DNA from: CAZKBP01 sp964551015 | GTDB taxonomy: Bacteria > Bacteroidota > Bacteroidia > Cytophagales > Microscillaceae | Assembly: GCA_964551015.1 (NCBI GenBank) | Contig: CAZKBP010000043.1 | Span: 1 to 41,455, forward strand | Direction: 5' to 3' | DNA length: 41,455 nt | Part shown: one piece after another, positions 24,569-33,464 of the stretch | Layout: each line of letters starts with the position of its first letter | How positions within the stretch are numbered: the first letter of the stretch is position 1 | Translations under genes and position numbers: made by a program | Notes under the pieces: generated by a model | Database searches by the model: none | The model's input: the letters and a program-made list of their open reading frames with translations, nothing else | Told to the model about the DNA's origin: nothing

Positions 24569-27133
24569 TTACTCGATATTAACTCGGCGAAGGCTAGAGT
24601 TCACCTGCGTTCCCTGCACAGCGAGGTAATAGGTTCCGGGCGTCAATCCGATCTCTCTCCAATCTAGCGTTACTTCCTGTTGTGCCTCTTGCAAGGACAT
24701 GGATTCTCTAAAAACCGCCTCTCCACGGGCATTCATCAAGGTGATCTGTAATTCTCCCTCTATGGGATCAGCAAAGCGAACCGTCAATATGTGCTGATCA
24801 TTCGGATTGGGATAAAGTCTTTCCAAGCGAGAAGCACTCGAGGGTTCGGGCTGGGTTTCTTGAACGTGAATTTGAAAGCGAAGCGTGTCTCCGGCTATGC
24901 CTTGGGCGAAACGCTTTTCATAGGGCAGCACTTCCAGTATATAATCTCCAGTAGAAGCCAACCAAGGTAAATAATTACCCAAGGAATCTTCACCAAAGAA
25001 TGAGAAGGGTGCGAGATTTTCAAACTGGTGAAATAACCATTTGTCTTCTCCCGTTCGGAGGGTAAAGCGCACGCTTTGGGTATTTTGAGTCTGAGCTAGA
25101 AAAGTAAAGAACGGAATCTCTGCCATATCAATTGTATCTTGGCTTACTACGGGGCGAAGAGGCATATTCGTAGCCACATCTATCCAGAAAAGTTCTTGGA
25201 CTACTGGTAAGGTATCCTGAGGAACCTCGATGGGTGTTTCTTCTTCCCCTATGAGATGCAGCTGAAAGCGGAGGGTATCACTGTAATTACCTTTGGCAAA
25301 TTTCTTCTCATAAGATTGAATCTCTAAAATATAGTCGCCCGGCTCGGGCGTCCAAGCGGCATAATCTGTTTCTGAATTTTCCCCATAAAAAGAAAAGGGT
25401 GCCAAATTCTCAAAACGATTCTCTAGCCAAGAGCCATCTCCTCTTCTGAGCGTGAAGCGTACACTTTGACTTCTCAGCGTTTCTGCGAGCATATTCAGCT
25501 CTGGAGTGGTCCTTAAATCAATGGTATCTTTTACTTGTAGGGTGCGCATCAATGTATCTTGCGCAGCATCTATTAATACGATCTCCTCAATTTTAGGAAG
25601 TGTATCCTGGGGTGAAGGAGGGATGATATCGGGAGGCGTGCTGGTCAAGGTAAAGTTTAGGGTCATACTTTTGCCTGCAACGCCGTCCAAACAAGAACGC
25701 GTATAGGGGATAACTTCTACCCGAAAAGTGCCTTCTCCCCACACCTCACCATACAAAGTACCCATACCTTGATCCCCGAAGAGAGTGTAAGGAGTTACCC
25801 CCTCTATTCTTTCTGTAACCAAGGTGTCTTTTTGTACATTTTCCAATGTCATCCAGACACTCCCTGCACTTGAGGGAAACGTGTTGGCCAATACAGAAAG
25901 CCCGAGTGTATCCAAGTGTTCTAGATAAATAGTGTCTCCATCATGGATCTTACCAATCACTTGGTCATTGTCTGCATTTAGTAACCAAAGGCTTTGCACG
26001 GTTAAGTCCAGATCTTCAACTACCTCGAAAATAATTTCGTGAGCATGACCTGCATTTCCTTTTAGCCAGCGCTCCGAAAAGGGAGTTGCTTTCACCTTGT
26101 AAGTGCCAGGCTGGAATACGGCCGCGTTGTAATTACTACCCTTGGTTTTGCCGAAGGCAGCATAAGGTCTCAGATTCTCGATGCGATGGGCAGCGGTAGG
26201 CCCTTGCAATTCTATTTCTACACTTCCGATGGCCAAGTGATTGCTGTAAGCTACGATAGAAAGCGAATCGGTGGGTAAATCTTGGAGAATAATGGCCTCC
26301 CCCTGGCGAATCTCGGTAATGACGGTATCTGATTCAGCATTTACCAAATAAAAACCCTCGATTTCGGCAGGAAAAAGTGGCTCTGGGATGGAGAAAGACT
26401 GAGGGAAATGCTCCTCAATGACTTGGCTCATCGCTTCAAACATGACGGGGGCTAATTTCTTATGCCCTTCGCAATTGGGATGAATTTCGTCATAAAGGTC
26501 ATCAGGATAAGTCAAAAGAGGCTCTAAGTCAATCAGGCGGATCAAATCTCCTTGGCTAATTCGCTCTAAGGCCATTTCTTCCAAAAGCTCATTGTAGAGA
26601 GAAGTACGCAAGGATTTTTCCGAACCGGGCTCTCTGCGATTGATGACCTTGGCTAATATCACGTGAATTTCTTGACCAACATCTTGCTCAAAGCGATCTA
26701 TTTCGTCTAAAACAAAGCTTACTTCGTCTATAATCTTGGCAGCGGGCTGTCCTTGATTCACATCATTGGTGCCGATGTGCAACATAATCATTTGGGGCGG
26801 ATTGGCTTCCAGCATCGCGTAGATGTCTGTCATCAAATTATCGGCTCTTTGTCCAGTAATTCCCTCGTGCTCAGCGTCAGGAAACTCTCCATAACTTTGA
26901 CTTCCTACAAAATCTACTGCATAAGGACTACGAAAAAAGCGGTTGAACAATTCTCTCCGGAAACCACCATCTACCCCTCCCCCCTTGGTGATGGAGTTGC
27001 CGATAAACATGATTTTCACGGGTTCTAGCGCCGGAGGTGTAAATAATGACGGTTCGGGATTGATTTGTGCTTTAACGGCGATACTCAACCCCAATAGAAA
27101 GAGAAGTGTCATCCATAGAGGTGTGTGTTTCAT
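24569..27133 (-). CDS. Secreted SGNH/GDSL hydrolase with four repeat domains and T9SS tail
   Basis: An 854-residue exported esterase-like protein. The start at 27133 (MKHTPLWMTLLFLLGLS) gives a proper signal peptide; a frame 24 codons longer has no such property. The SGNH domain (about 38-255) has nucleophile Ser47 in FIGNSITKGGG, the Gly block EGITGQRAD, the Asn block HIGTND, and the catalytic Asp/His in DEIHPN. Four beta-sandwich-like repeats of about 110-140 residues follow, each with a VRFTLR-type strand, an ENLAPFSFFGE turn and a GDYILEV strand. A type A T9SS sorting domain ends the protein (LYPNP, then GLTPGTYYLAVQG). Likely surface-attached or secreted, acting on acyl esters of polysaccharides or lipids; the substrate is unknown. 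It is a paralogue of the next gene. Confidence 0.9.
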   Translation of the reverse strand: MKHTPLWMTLLFLLGLSIAVKAQINPEPSLFTPPALEPVKIMFIGNSITKGGGVDGGFRRELFNRFFRSPYAVDFVGSQSYGEFPDAEHEGITGQRADNLMTDIYAMLEANPPQMIMLHIGTNDVNQGQPAAKIIDEVSFVLDEIDRFEQDVGQEIHVILAKVINRREPGSEKSLRTSLYNELLEEMALERISQGDLIRLIDLEPLLTYPDDLYDEIHPNCEGHKKLAPVMFEAMSQVIEEHFPQSFSIPEPLFPAEIEGFYLVNAESDTVITEIRQGEAIILQDLPTDSLSIVAYSNHLAIGSVEIELQGPTAAHRIENLRPYAAFGKTKGSNYNAAVFQPGTYKVKATPFSERWLKGNAGHAHEIIFEVVEDLDLTVQSLWLLNADNDQVIGKIHDGDTIYLEHLDTLGLSVLANTFPSSAGSVWMTLENVQKDTLVTERIEGVTPYTLFGDQGMGTLYGEVWGEGTFRVEVIPYTRSCLDGVAGKSMTLNFTLTSTPPDIIPPSPQDTLPKIEEIVLIDAAQDTLMRTLQVKDTIDLRTTPELNMLAETLRSQSVRFTLRRGDGSWLENRFENLAPFSFYGENSETDYAAWTPEPGDYILEIQSYEKKFAKGNYSDTLRFQLHLIGEEETPIEVPQDTLPVVQELFWIDVATNMPLRPVVSQDTIDMAEIPFFTFLAQTQNTQSVRFTLRTGEDKWLFHQFENLAPFSFFGEDSLGNYLPWLASTGDYILEVLPYEKRFAQGIAGDTLRFQIHVQETQPEPSSASRLERLYPNPNDQHILTVRFADPIEGELQITLMNARGEAVFRESMSLQEAQQEVTLDWREIGLTPGTYYLAVQGTQVNSSLRRVNIE

Positions 27134-27476
27134 TTGATTTCTTGGTTTACAGGATGGTTTTATATCTATTGCAATCAAACAGAGCAATTCACAAATATCC
27201 TGCAAAGTAGAATTTGCTAGAAAAGCTGAGGAAACTTACATAGCTTATAAAAACAGGGAATATTAACTTTTCTAAAAATGAGAGGCAAAAGAGAGGATTG
27301 GCGAGGGTTTCGTGCTGGTAAAATTAACTAAAAAATAGTCAGAAAAAATTTGAATAAAAACAGAATCTGAGAGCTAAAATCTTTTTTTTGGAAAATTTTT
27401 CTAGGAATGGGAAAATACAAATACCTATGTCAGCTAGTATCCAGAAGATACTAACTGACAAGGTATGCAAATTTAA
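27134..27476. other. Intergenic region between the two SGNH genes
   Basis: An AT-rich region holding the promoter of the downstream paralogue and, at its right end, the terminator hairpin of the upstream one (27421-27466). A GATATTTG on the minus strand at about 27190-27200 is one mismatch from the -7 consensus; otherwise nothing is seen. Confidence 0.35.
27421..27466 (-). terminator. Long hairpin terminator of the second SGNH gene
   Basis: Three stacked stems, ATACCT/AGGTAT, GTCAG/CTGAC and TAGTATC/GATACTA, with single-base interruptions close on a 5-nt loop. It begins 11 nt past the stop codon on the minus strand and is followed by a T-rich stretch (TTGTATTTT). Confidence 0.8.
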
Positions 27477-30400
27477 TTATCTAATCTCAATCCGGTGCAC
27501 ACTCTTATCTAAGAGATCTCCTTCTAGAATCAGATAATAGAAGCCTCCTTTCAGAGAAAGCTTCTGCCAATCTAGATAGAGACGCGCTTGCTCATCCTCG
27601 AACTCGAGAAGCTGTTTCCAAGCAATTTCTCCCCTTTCGTCCATCAAGTATATTTTTAGCTGACCTATAATCGGGCTAGAAAAATCTACGTACATGGCAT
27701 CTCCCGGGTTGGGAAAAACTTTGAGAACCTGTGCTTCCTCGAGCATATCTATTTCACTCACTTCAATGATTTCACTCGTTGAAATGCGTGCAGCCGTTTC
27801 AGTATTGCCTACTATATGCAACTGAATATCTATCTGAATGCTCTTGGCTCCTTTGGCGAAGCGTTCTCCAAAAGATTGTACCTCTATGTGGTAATCTCCA
27901 GGAGCAGGTAGCGGACTCCAAGGCTTATAATCTGGCCCAGGATCATCGCCAAAGAAAGCAAAGGGTGGCATATTCTCATATTTGTTGAAGAGCCACTGAC
28001 CATCACCGTTTTTGAGCGTGAAACGCACACTCTGGCTCCGTGCTGTTTTGGCGAGCAGGGTTAGCTCGGCGAACTCACTCAAATAGATGGTATCCTGAGG
28101 TTGCAAGACCCGAATCTCCTCATCACTGGCCGCATCGATCAAGACCACGGCTTCTACCACGGGCAAAGTATCTGCCACTGGAGGCTGCGGTTCGGTTTCT
28201 TCTACTGGCGCTTCCTCTTCTTCTACGGGTGCTTCGGCAGGAGCTTCCTGCACGATATGCAGCTGAAAATTGACCTGCTGACTGGTGTCTCCTAGTGCGA
28301 AACGGGCACCATAAGATGCTACTTCCAACAAATAATCACCCGGCGCAGGTAGCGGACTCCAAGGCTTATAATCTGGCCCAGGATCATCGCCAAAGAAAGC
28401 AAAGGGATAGAAATTATCATATTTATTGAAGATCCATTTGTCCGCTCCCGTTTTGAAGGTAAAACGCACGCTCTCGCTGTGAGCCGTTTTGGCGAGCAGG
28501 GTTAGCTCTGGAAATTCATTCAAATAAATGGTATCCTGAGGCTGCAAGACCCGAATTTCCTCATCACTGGCTGCATCAATCAAGACTACGGCTTCTACCA
28601 CGGGCAAAGTATCTGCCACTGGGGGCTGCGGCTCGGTTTCTTCTACTGGCTCTTCCTCTTCCTCTACGGGTGTTTCAACGACGGGAGCTTCCTGCCCAAT
28701 GTGGAGTTGAATATCTATCTGGGTACTCTTGGCTCCTGCGGCGAAGCGTTCTCCAAAAGATTGTACCTCTATGTGGTAATCACCCGGCGCAGGTAGCGGA
28801 CTCCAAGGCTTGTAATCTGGCCCGGGATCATCGCCGAAGAAAGCAAAGGGCGGCATATTCTCATATTTGTTGAAGAGCCACTGACCATCACCGTTTTTGA
28901 GCGTGAAACGCACACTCTGGCTCCGTGCTGTTTTGGCGAGCAGGGTTAGCTCGGCGAACTCACTCAAATAGATGGTATCCTGAGGCTGTAAGACCCGAAT
29001 TTCCTCATCACTGGCCGCATCGATCAAGACTACGGCTTCCACCACGGGCAAAGTATCTGCCACTGGGGGCTGCGGTTCGGTTTCTTCTATTGGTTCTTCC
29101 TCTTCCTCTACGGGTGTTTCAACGACGGGAGCTTCTTGCCCAATGTGGAGTTGAATATCTATCTGGGTACTCTTGGCTCCTCCGGCAAAGCGTTCTCCAA
29201 AAGATTGTACCTCTATGTGGTAATCACCCGGCGCAGGCAGTGGGTTCCAAGGCTTGTAATCTGGCCCGGGATCATCGCCAAAGAAAGCAAAGGGTGGCAT
29301 ATTCTCATATTTGTTGAAGAGCCACTGACCATCACCGTTTTTGAGCGTGAAACGCACACTCTGGCTCCGTGCTGTTTTGGCGAGCAGGGTTAGCTCGGCG
29401 AACTCACTCAAATAGATGGTATCCTGAGGCTGTAAGACCCGAATTTCCTCATCACTGGCCGCATCGATCAAGACTACGGCTTCCACCACGGGCAAAGTAT
29501 CTGCCACTGGGGGCTGCGGTTCGGTTTCTTCGTCTCCTTCGTCTCCTTTGAAATTTAGGGTAAAGGATAGCTCTAAGCTTGCGCCTGCCACACTGCTTTC
29601 ACAAGTATTGATGTAAGGTATAGCCTGCATCGTGTAAGTTCCAGCCTGCCAAATTTGCCCACGATAATCCTGACCACTCACCTCACCAAATAAAGAATAA
29701 GGTGGCGCAGTTTCTAGACGAGTTTGAGGAGAAGGGCCATCCAATTCCAACCTCACGCTTCCTACCCGATAAGGAGCCGTATTTGTCAAAATAGTAAGTG
29801 GGGTATTTTCTCCGCCCTCCAGACTAATCACGTCCCCGTCTTTAAGGGTTTGGATCACCTCATTGGTTTCTGCATTCACAAGTGAAAAGCTTTGCACATA
29901 CAAATCTAGTTGTTCTACTACATCGAAGACAATGTCTGTACTTTGGAGGAGTTGCCCACCTAGTTCAGCTTCTTCGTAGGCGAAGGCGGTGAGTTTGTAT
30001 TTTCCGGGAGGGAAATTTTTGCCTTCATAATCCCCCCCTGCCTTTAATTTAAAAGCGGCAAAGGGTGCCTGATTGTGACTAATATAAGATTCAATGGGGC
30101 CTCTGAGGTGTAAGGCAACACTACCCACCAAAGCCGAATTGCTATTAGCTCTTAAGCTAAGTAAATCAGTAGACAATTTATTGAGAACCACTACATCTCC
30201 ATCTTGAAGTGAGCGGATTTCTGTATTGCTTTGGGCATCTATCAGGCTAAAGCCCTCAATAGCAGAGCCATTCGTGGAAGCGGCAGCCGTTTCGGCTTGG
30301 TAATAGGTGCTGATGACCTCTTGGATGCCTTGATACAAAGGAGTAGCCATTTTCTGATGTCCTAGACAATTTGGGTGTAACTCGTCATAGTAATCATCTG

Positions 30401-31052
30401 GATGGTTTAATAAAGTTTCTAAATCTACTAAATGAATAGGATCACCGGCCTGGATACGGCGGTTAGCCATTTCTTCTAAGAGCATATTATAGGTTTGGGT
30501 GGCCTGTGCTCGGGAAGTACCTGGCTCACGAGCTACAATTTTGGCGAGTACCGTAGGGATAATTCTTTGTTGGTCTTGCCCAAAACGAATGATTTCATCT
30601 AGAATGCTACTTACTTCATCTACCGTGGCACTGGGCGATTGATTTTGGTTAATATCATTTGTGCCGATGTGTAGTACGACAATATCAGGTGGATTAGTAG
30701 CTAGGATCGTGTTGATATTAGCTAATACTTCATCTGCTCTCTGGCCGGAGATACCCTCGTGTTCAGCATCGGGGAAATTGCCGTCTTGAAAGCGTCCTAC
30801 AAAATCAACCCATATCTTACTTTCTAAAAATTTGTGGTAAATTTCTCTTCTAAATCCTCCGTCAAGTCCACCTCCCTTGGTAATAGAATTACCTACAAAC
30901 ATCACCCTGACTGGGTTTTGCTGTGCAGGCTCTGGCAGGGGGATATGGACGGGTGTTGAATCAGCAACCGTATTGCCACCTGTCTGAGCTTTTAATAAAG
31001 GGCTGATACTCAGGCAGAGACATACTGTCATCCATAACTGTAATTTTTTCAT
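27477..31052 (-). CDS. Secreted SGNH/GDSL hydrolase with six repeat domains and T9SS tail
   Basis: A 1191-residue paralogue of the gene downstream. A signal peptide (MKKLQLWMTVCLCLSISPLL, then KAQ) is followed by an SGNH domain with nucleophile Ser56 in FVGNSITKGGG, the Asn block HIGTND, and the Asp/His of DELHPN. Two diverged beta-sandwich-like domains (about 265-500) precede four nearly identical 147-148-residue units, each starting near VADTLPVVEAVVLIDAA and joined by acidic linkers (VEEEEEPIEE type). A T9SS type A sorting domain ends the protein (VFPNPGDAMYVDFS, then LKGGFYYLILEGD). The repeats probably form a stalk or carbohydrate-binding array holding the catalytic domain away from the cell; this is inference. 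It is separated from its paralogue by a terminator, so the two are independently transcribed. Confidence 0.9.
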   Translation of the reverse strand: MKKLQLWMTVCLCLSISPLLKAQTGGNTVADSTPVHIPLPEPAQQNPVRVMFVGNSITKGGGLDGGFRREIYHKFLESKIWVDFVGRFQDGNFPDAEHEGISGQRADEVLANINTILATNPPDIVVLHIGTNDINQNQSPSATVDEVSSILDEIIRFGQDQQRIIPTVLAKIVAREPGTSRAQATQTYNMLLEEMANRRIQAGDPIHLVDLETLLNHPDDYYDELHPNCLGHQKMATPLYQGIQEVISTYYQAETAAASTNGSAIEGFSLIDAQSNTEIRSLQDGDVVVLNKLSTDLLSLRANSNSALVGSVALHLRGPIESYISHNQAPFAAFKLKAGGDYEGKNFPPGKYKLTAFAYEEAELGGQLLQSTDIVFDVVEQLDLYVQSFSLVNAETNEVIQTLKDGDVISLEGGENTPLTILTNTAPYRVGSVRLELDGPSPQTRLETAPPYSLFGEVSGQDYRGQIWQAGTYTMQAIPYINTCESSVAGASLELSFTLNFKGDEGDEETEPQPPVADTLPVVEAVVLIDAASDEEIRVLQPQDTIYLSEFAELTLLAKTARSQSVRFTLKNGDGQWLFNKYENMPPFAFFGDDPGPDYKPWNPLPAPGDYHIEVQSFGERFAGGAKSTQIDIQLHIGQEAPVVETPVEEEEEPIEETEPQPPVADTLPVVEAVVLIDAASDEEIRVLQPQDTIYLSEFAELTLLAKTARSQSVRFTLKNGDGQWLFNKYENMPPFAFFGDDPGPDYKPWSPLPAPGDYHIEVQSFGERFAAGAKSTQIDIQLHIGQEAPVVETPVEEEEEPVEETEPQPPVADTLPVVEAVVLIDAASDEEIRVLQPQDTIYLNEFPELTLLAKTAHSESVRFTFKTGADKWIFNKYDNFYPFAFFGDDPGPDYKPWSPLPAPGDYLLEVASYGARFALGDTSQQVNFQLHIVQEAPAEAPVEEEEAPVEETEPQPPVADTLPVVEAVVLIDAASDEEIRVLQPQDTIYLSEFAELTLLAKTARSQSVRFTLKNGDGQWLFNKYENMPPFAFFGDDPGPDYKPWSPLPAPGDYHIEVQSFGERFAKGAKSIQIDIQLHIVGNTETAARISTSEIIEVSEIDMLEEAQVLKVFPNPGDAMYVDFSSPIIGQLKIYLMDERGEIAWKQLLEFEDEQARLYLDWQKLSLKGGFYYLILEGDLLDKSVHRIEIR
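27813..29520 (-). repeat. Four near-identical tandem repeats of 441-444 bp
   Basis: The block GGGCAAAGTATCTGCCACTG recurs at 28161, 28602, 29046 and 29490, giving periods of 441, 444 and 444 bp, all in frame (147-148 residues). Identity is very high at the DNA level, including synonymous positions, especially between the two units nearest the N-terminus. The third unit is the most diverged. Boundaries at either end are approximate. Confidence 0.88.
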
Positions 31053-31463
31053 TTAATAGTTATATTTAAATTAAAGGTGTTTTAAGTGCGCTTTTGATAG
31101 TCCAAATAGCGTGCACAAACCAAGTACCCCCAAGGGTGGCAAATTTGGGAAAGATGTAAGACTGGGAATGGAAGGCTCGGTGCTCCTCACCTTTCTATAA
31201 TTTCCGTACTTATGCCACCTGTGCCGTCTTTTCTCAAGAAAAAGAATAGCAAAAAATCCAGCAGCCTGATCATAAGCAGGTGCTATGGAAAATATATTCC
31301 GATAATGGGAAAGCCCCGAGATTCCTTAATTGAGAAATTTGCTTCCCTCCCTGAGAATCAGCTATATAAATCTTATTGGGGGAATACTTTTCTTCGCACG
31401 CCGAAGGATTTCTGAATGGCCTTGCTATTTTTTGTTGAAAAAATTTGTTTCTTTGAATTTCAA
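31053..31463. other. Intergenic region upstream of the dihydroorotase homologue
   Basis: About 410 bp between two divergent genes. A 67-codon frame (31212-31415) is present but Lys/Ser-rich with no domain, and I do not call it. I see no clear terminator or consensus promoter. Confidence 0.35.
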
Positions 31464-32756
31464 ATGGACTATTTGATTCAAAAGGTTGAAATCCTAGATA
31501 AATACTCTCCTTTCTATCATCAAGAGGTAGATCTCAGGATACAAGACGGTGTGATCCGAGAGATAAATCCTACACAAGATGATCTTTCTAATCATGCTGC
31601 TCAACGTGTACTATCTGGTGCTCACCTGAAGGCTTCTATTGGTTGGTTTGATTTACGTGCTTCTTTTGGTGATCCTGGTTTTGAGCACAAAGAAACGCTC
31701 CAAACCGGTCGGGATGCAGCACAAAGGGGCGGATTTAGCGAAATAGCCCTTCTGCCTAATACCCATCCGGTGGTACAAAACAAAAACACGATTGCTTATC
31801 TGCAAAAATCCAATGCCGAACACCTAGTGAAACTCCATCCCATTGCGGCCGTCACCCTCAACACGGAGGGAAAAGAATTGACCGAGATGATTGACCTACA
31901 CCATTCGGGCGCCGTGGCTTTCTCAGATGGAGACGAACCGATTTGGCATTCAGATATTTTGGTGAAAACCCTCTTGTATCTGCAAAAATTTGATGGCTTA
32001 CTGATGAACCGAGCCGAAGACAAAATGCTCACTCGCCTTGGCACGATGCACGAGGGCGTTCAGAGTACCTTACTGGGTCTGAGAGGCATCCCGAGTCTGG
32101 CGGAAGAAATGATGATCCAAAGAGATTTGAGTTTCTTGGAGTATGCGGGCGGTAAAATCCACTTCTCGGTAATATCAAGTGCGAAGTCCGTAGAATTGAT
32201 CCGCCAAGCAAAGCAAAAGGGCTTAGCCGTAACCTGTGATGTAGCTGCCCACCAAATGGCCTTCACGGACGAGGCACTGCAAGAATTTGATACCAACTTC
32301 AAGGTAAATCCGCCCTTTCGTACACAGCAAGACATTGATGCGCTTTGGGAAGGGTTGCGAGACGGAACCATCGATGTGATTGTATCCGACCATCATCCTC
32401 AGGATGAAGAAAGTAAACAAATAGAATTTGACCAAGCTGCCTTTGGAATGATCAGCTTAGAAAGCTTTTTTCCGGTCGTATGGCAAGAGTCCAAGGGGAA
32501 AATTTCTCTCGAGGAGCTTTTAGAAAAATTTACCTACCGACCGCGTGAGATTCTAAAGCAGCCCTTGCCGAGCATTCGTGAAGGTGAGCTTGCCCATTTG
32601 ACGCTGTTTAGTACAGAGCAGGAGTGGACTTATGAGCCGTTCTCTCAAGGCTCTAAGTCGCGTAATACTCCTTTCTACCATCAAGTTTTTCGGGGAAAAG
32701 CACTGGGCGTTTTTCATCAAAATCAAGTATATCTTCATGAAGCACTCTTTAATTAA
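31464..32756 (+). CDS. Dihydroorotase homologue lacking metal ligands
   Basis: A 430-residue amidohydrolase-superfamily protein collinear with class I dihydroorotases. In active enzymes the first strand carries DxHxHxREPG, whose two His bind zinc. Here the same place reads DLRASFGDPGFEHKE, with Arg and Ser instead of His. The site that usually reads HCED is MNRAED, also without its His. Later elements persist: KIHFSVIS, SDHHPQD, and the MHEGVQSTLLGL segment. Loss of several ligands makes ordinary zinc hydrolysis unlikely; such homologues are known as structural or pseudo-catalytic partners in pyrimidine synthesis in some bacteria, and are frequent in Bacteroidota. The start at 31464 (MDYLIQKVEIL) is preferred over a frame 16 codons longer because it begins at the first domain strand. 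The 3' end overlaps the next gene by 20 nt. Confidence 0.85.
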   Translation: MDYLIQKVEILDKYSPFYHQEVDLRIQDGVIREINPTQDDLSNHAAQRVLSGAHLKASIGWFDLRASFGDPGFEHKETLQTGRDAAQRGGFSEIALLPNTHPVVQNKNTIAYLQKSNAEHLVKLHPIAAVTLNTEGKELTEMIDLHHSGAVAFSDGDEPIWHSDILVKTLLYLQKFDGLLMNRAEDKMLTRLGTMHEGVQSTLLGLRGIPSLAEEMMIQRDLSFLEYAGGKIHFSVISSAKSVELIRQAKQKGLAVTCDVAAHQMAFTDEALQEFDTNFKVNPPFRTQQDIDALWEGLRDGTIDVIVSDHHPQDEESKQIEFDQAAFGMISLESFFPVVWQESKGKISLEELLEKFTYRPREILKQPLPSIREGELAHLTLFSTEQEWTYEPFSQGSKSRNTPFYHQVFRGKALGVFHQNQVYLHEALFN

Positions 32757-33270
32757 AGCTGCCTTGGGAGGAGGACTGGCCGGAACCGTTTGTTTTGCAC
32801 TTTTTATATTAGTTGCCTACAAACTAAGGGACAATCCTTTTGCGGCGGAGATCAAAGCCTTTGATTTTTTTATCTATTTACTGGTGATTCTGACCACGAT
32901 GATGGTTTATCGCTTTTGGCTGAATCGTGGAAGTCTGCGTTTCTGGGAAGGAATGCTGTTAGGAATGAGTGTTACTACGATCATGCTGATGCTGTCTTTG
33001 GGCTGGATTTATGTCTTTACGCGAAGTGTGGCTCCTGAAGTCTTGGAAATACACGCGCAATCTGAAATCAGGAAATTCAAAGCCTCCAAAGCAGAATTCA
33101 TCGAGACTTGGAATCAACAAAATCAGAATGGAGCCGAGGTTTATGAGCAAACCTTGGCGAATTTTCAGGAGATTGATTGGACTATTTATCTGATTCGTCA
33201 GGAATTGTTACAGAAGATATTTGCCGGGTTAATCATCACCTTAATCAGTGCCGCCGTGCTAAGAAAGTGA
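32737..33270 (+). CDS. DUF4199 family membrane protein
   Basis: A 177-residue protein with four predicted membrane segments (about 8-25, 43-58, 70-90 and 157-174) and a charged, helical periplasmic or cytoplasmic segment (about 95-150), the layout of DUF4199 proteins of Bacteroidota. The start at 32737 (MKHSLIKAALGG) lies inside the last codons of the dihydroorotase homologue (20-nt overlap), so translation is probably coupled. A frame 35 codons longer lies wholly in that gene and lacks membrane character. The function of DUF4199 is unknown. The coupling makes a joint role with the upstream protein possible but not shown. Confidence 0.8.
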   Translation: MKHSLIKAALGGGLAGTVCFALFILVAYKLRDNPFAAEIKAFDFFIYLLVILTTMMVYRFWLNRGSLRFWEGMLLGMSVTTIMLMLSLGWIYVFTRSVAPEVLEIHAQSEIRKFKASKAEFIETWNQQNQNGAEVYEQTLANFQEIDWTIYLIRQELLQKIFAGLIITLISAAVLRK

Positions 33271-33341
33271 AACCATACAGAAAGGTTGGATTGCTCATGA
33301 AAATATTATCTTAGCTTTTTACGTTGTTAATCAATAATTTA

Positions 33342-33349
33342 TATATTTG
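33342..33349 (+). promoter_or_regulatory. Candidate Bacteroidota -7 element
   Basis: TATATTTG matches TAnnTTTG and lies 115 nt upstream of the hypothetical gene that starts at 33465, implying a leader of about 105 nt. A TTG lies 14 nt upstream of it, short of the usual spacing. Confidence 0.35.
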
Positions 33350-33464
33350 TTCGTAGACATTTTCTGCATTTTTTTTGTTATTTCAGAAGAAATAAGAATT
33401 CTGTAAAATTGGCACATATCATTTTCTGAGAAATCACAAACTAGCTTTTCGGCAAATTAGACCT

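Noticed and set aside
27813..29520. Regular repeats considered as a CRISPR or non-coding satellite array
   Set aside because: Units are about 444 bp, in frame and encode protein domains; there are no short repeats with unique spacers.
28925..29551. Open frames of 60-130 codons on the plus strand across the tandem repeats
   Set aside because: They are shadows of the repeated minus-strand gene, repeat with its period and have Arg/Leu/His-rich compositions typical of antisense frames.
31212..31415. 67-codon frame upstream of the dihydroorotase homologue
   Set aside because: Lys/Ser-rich with no domain, and no promoter or start support; it may be chance in an intergenic region.
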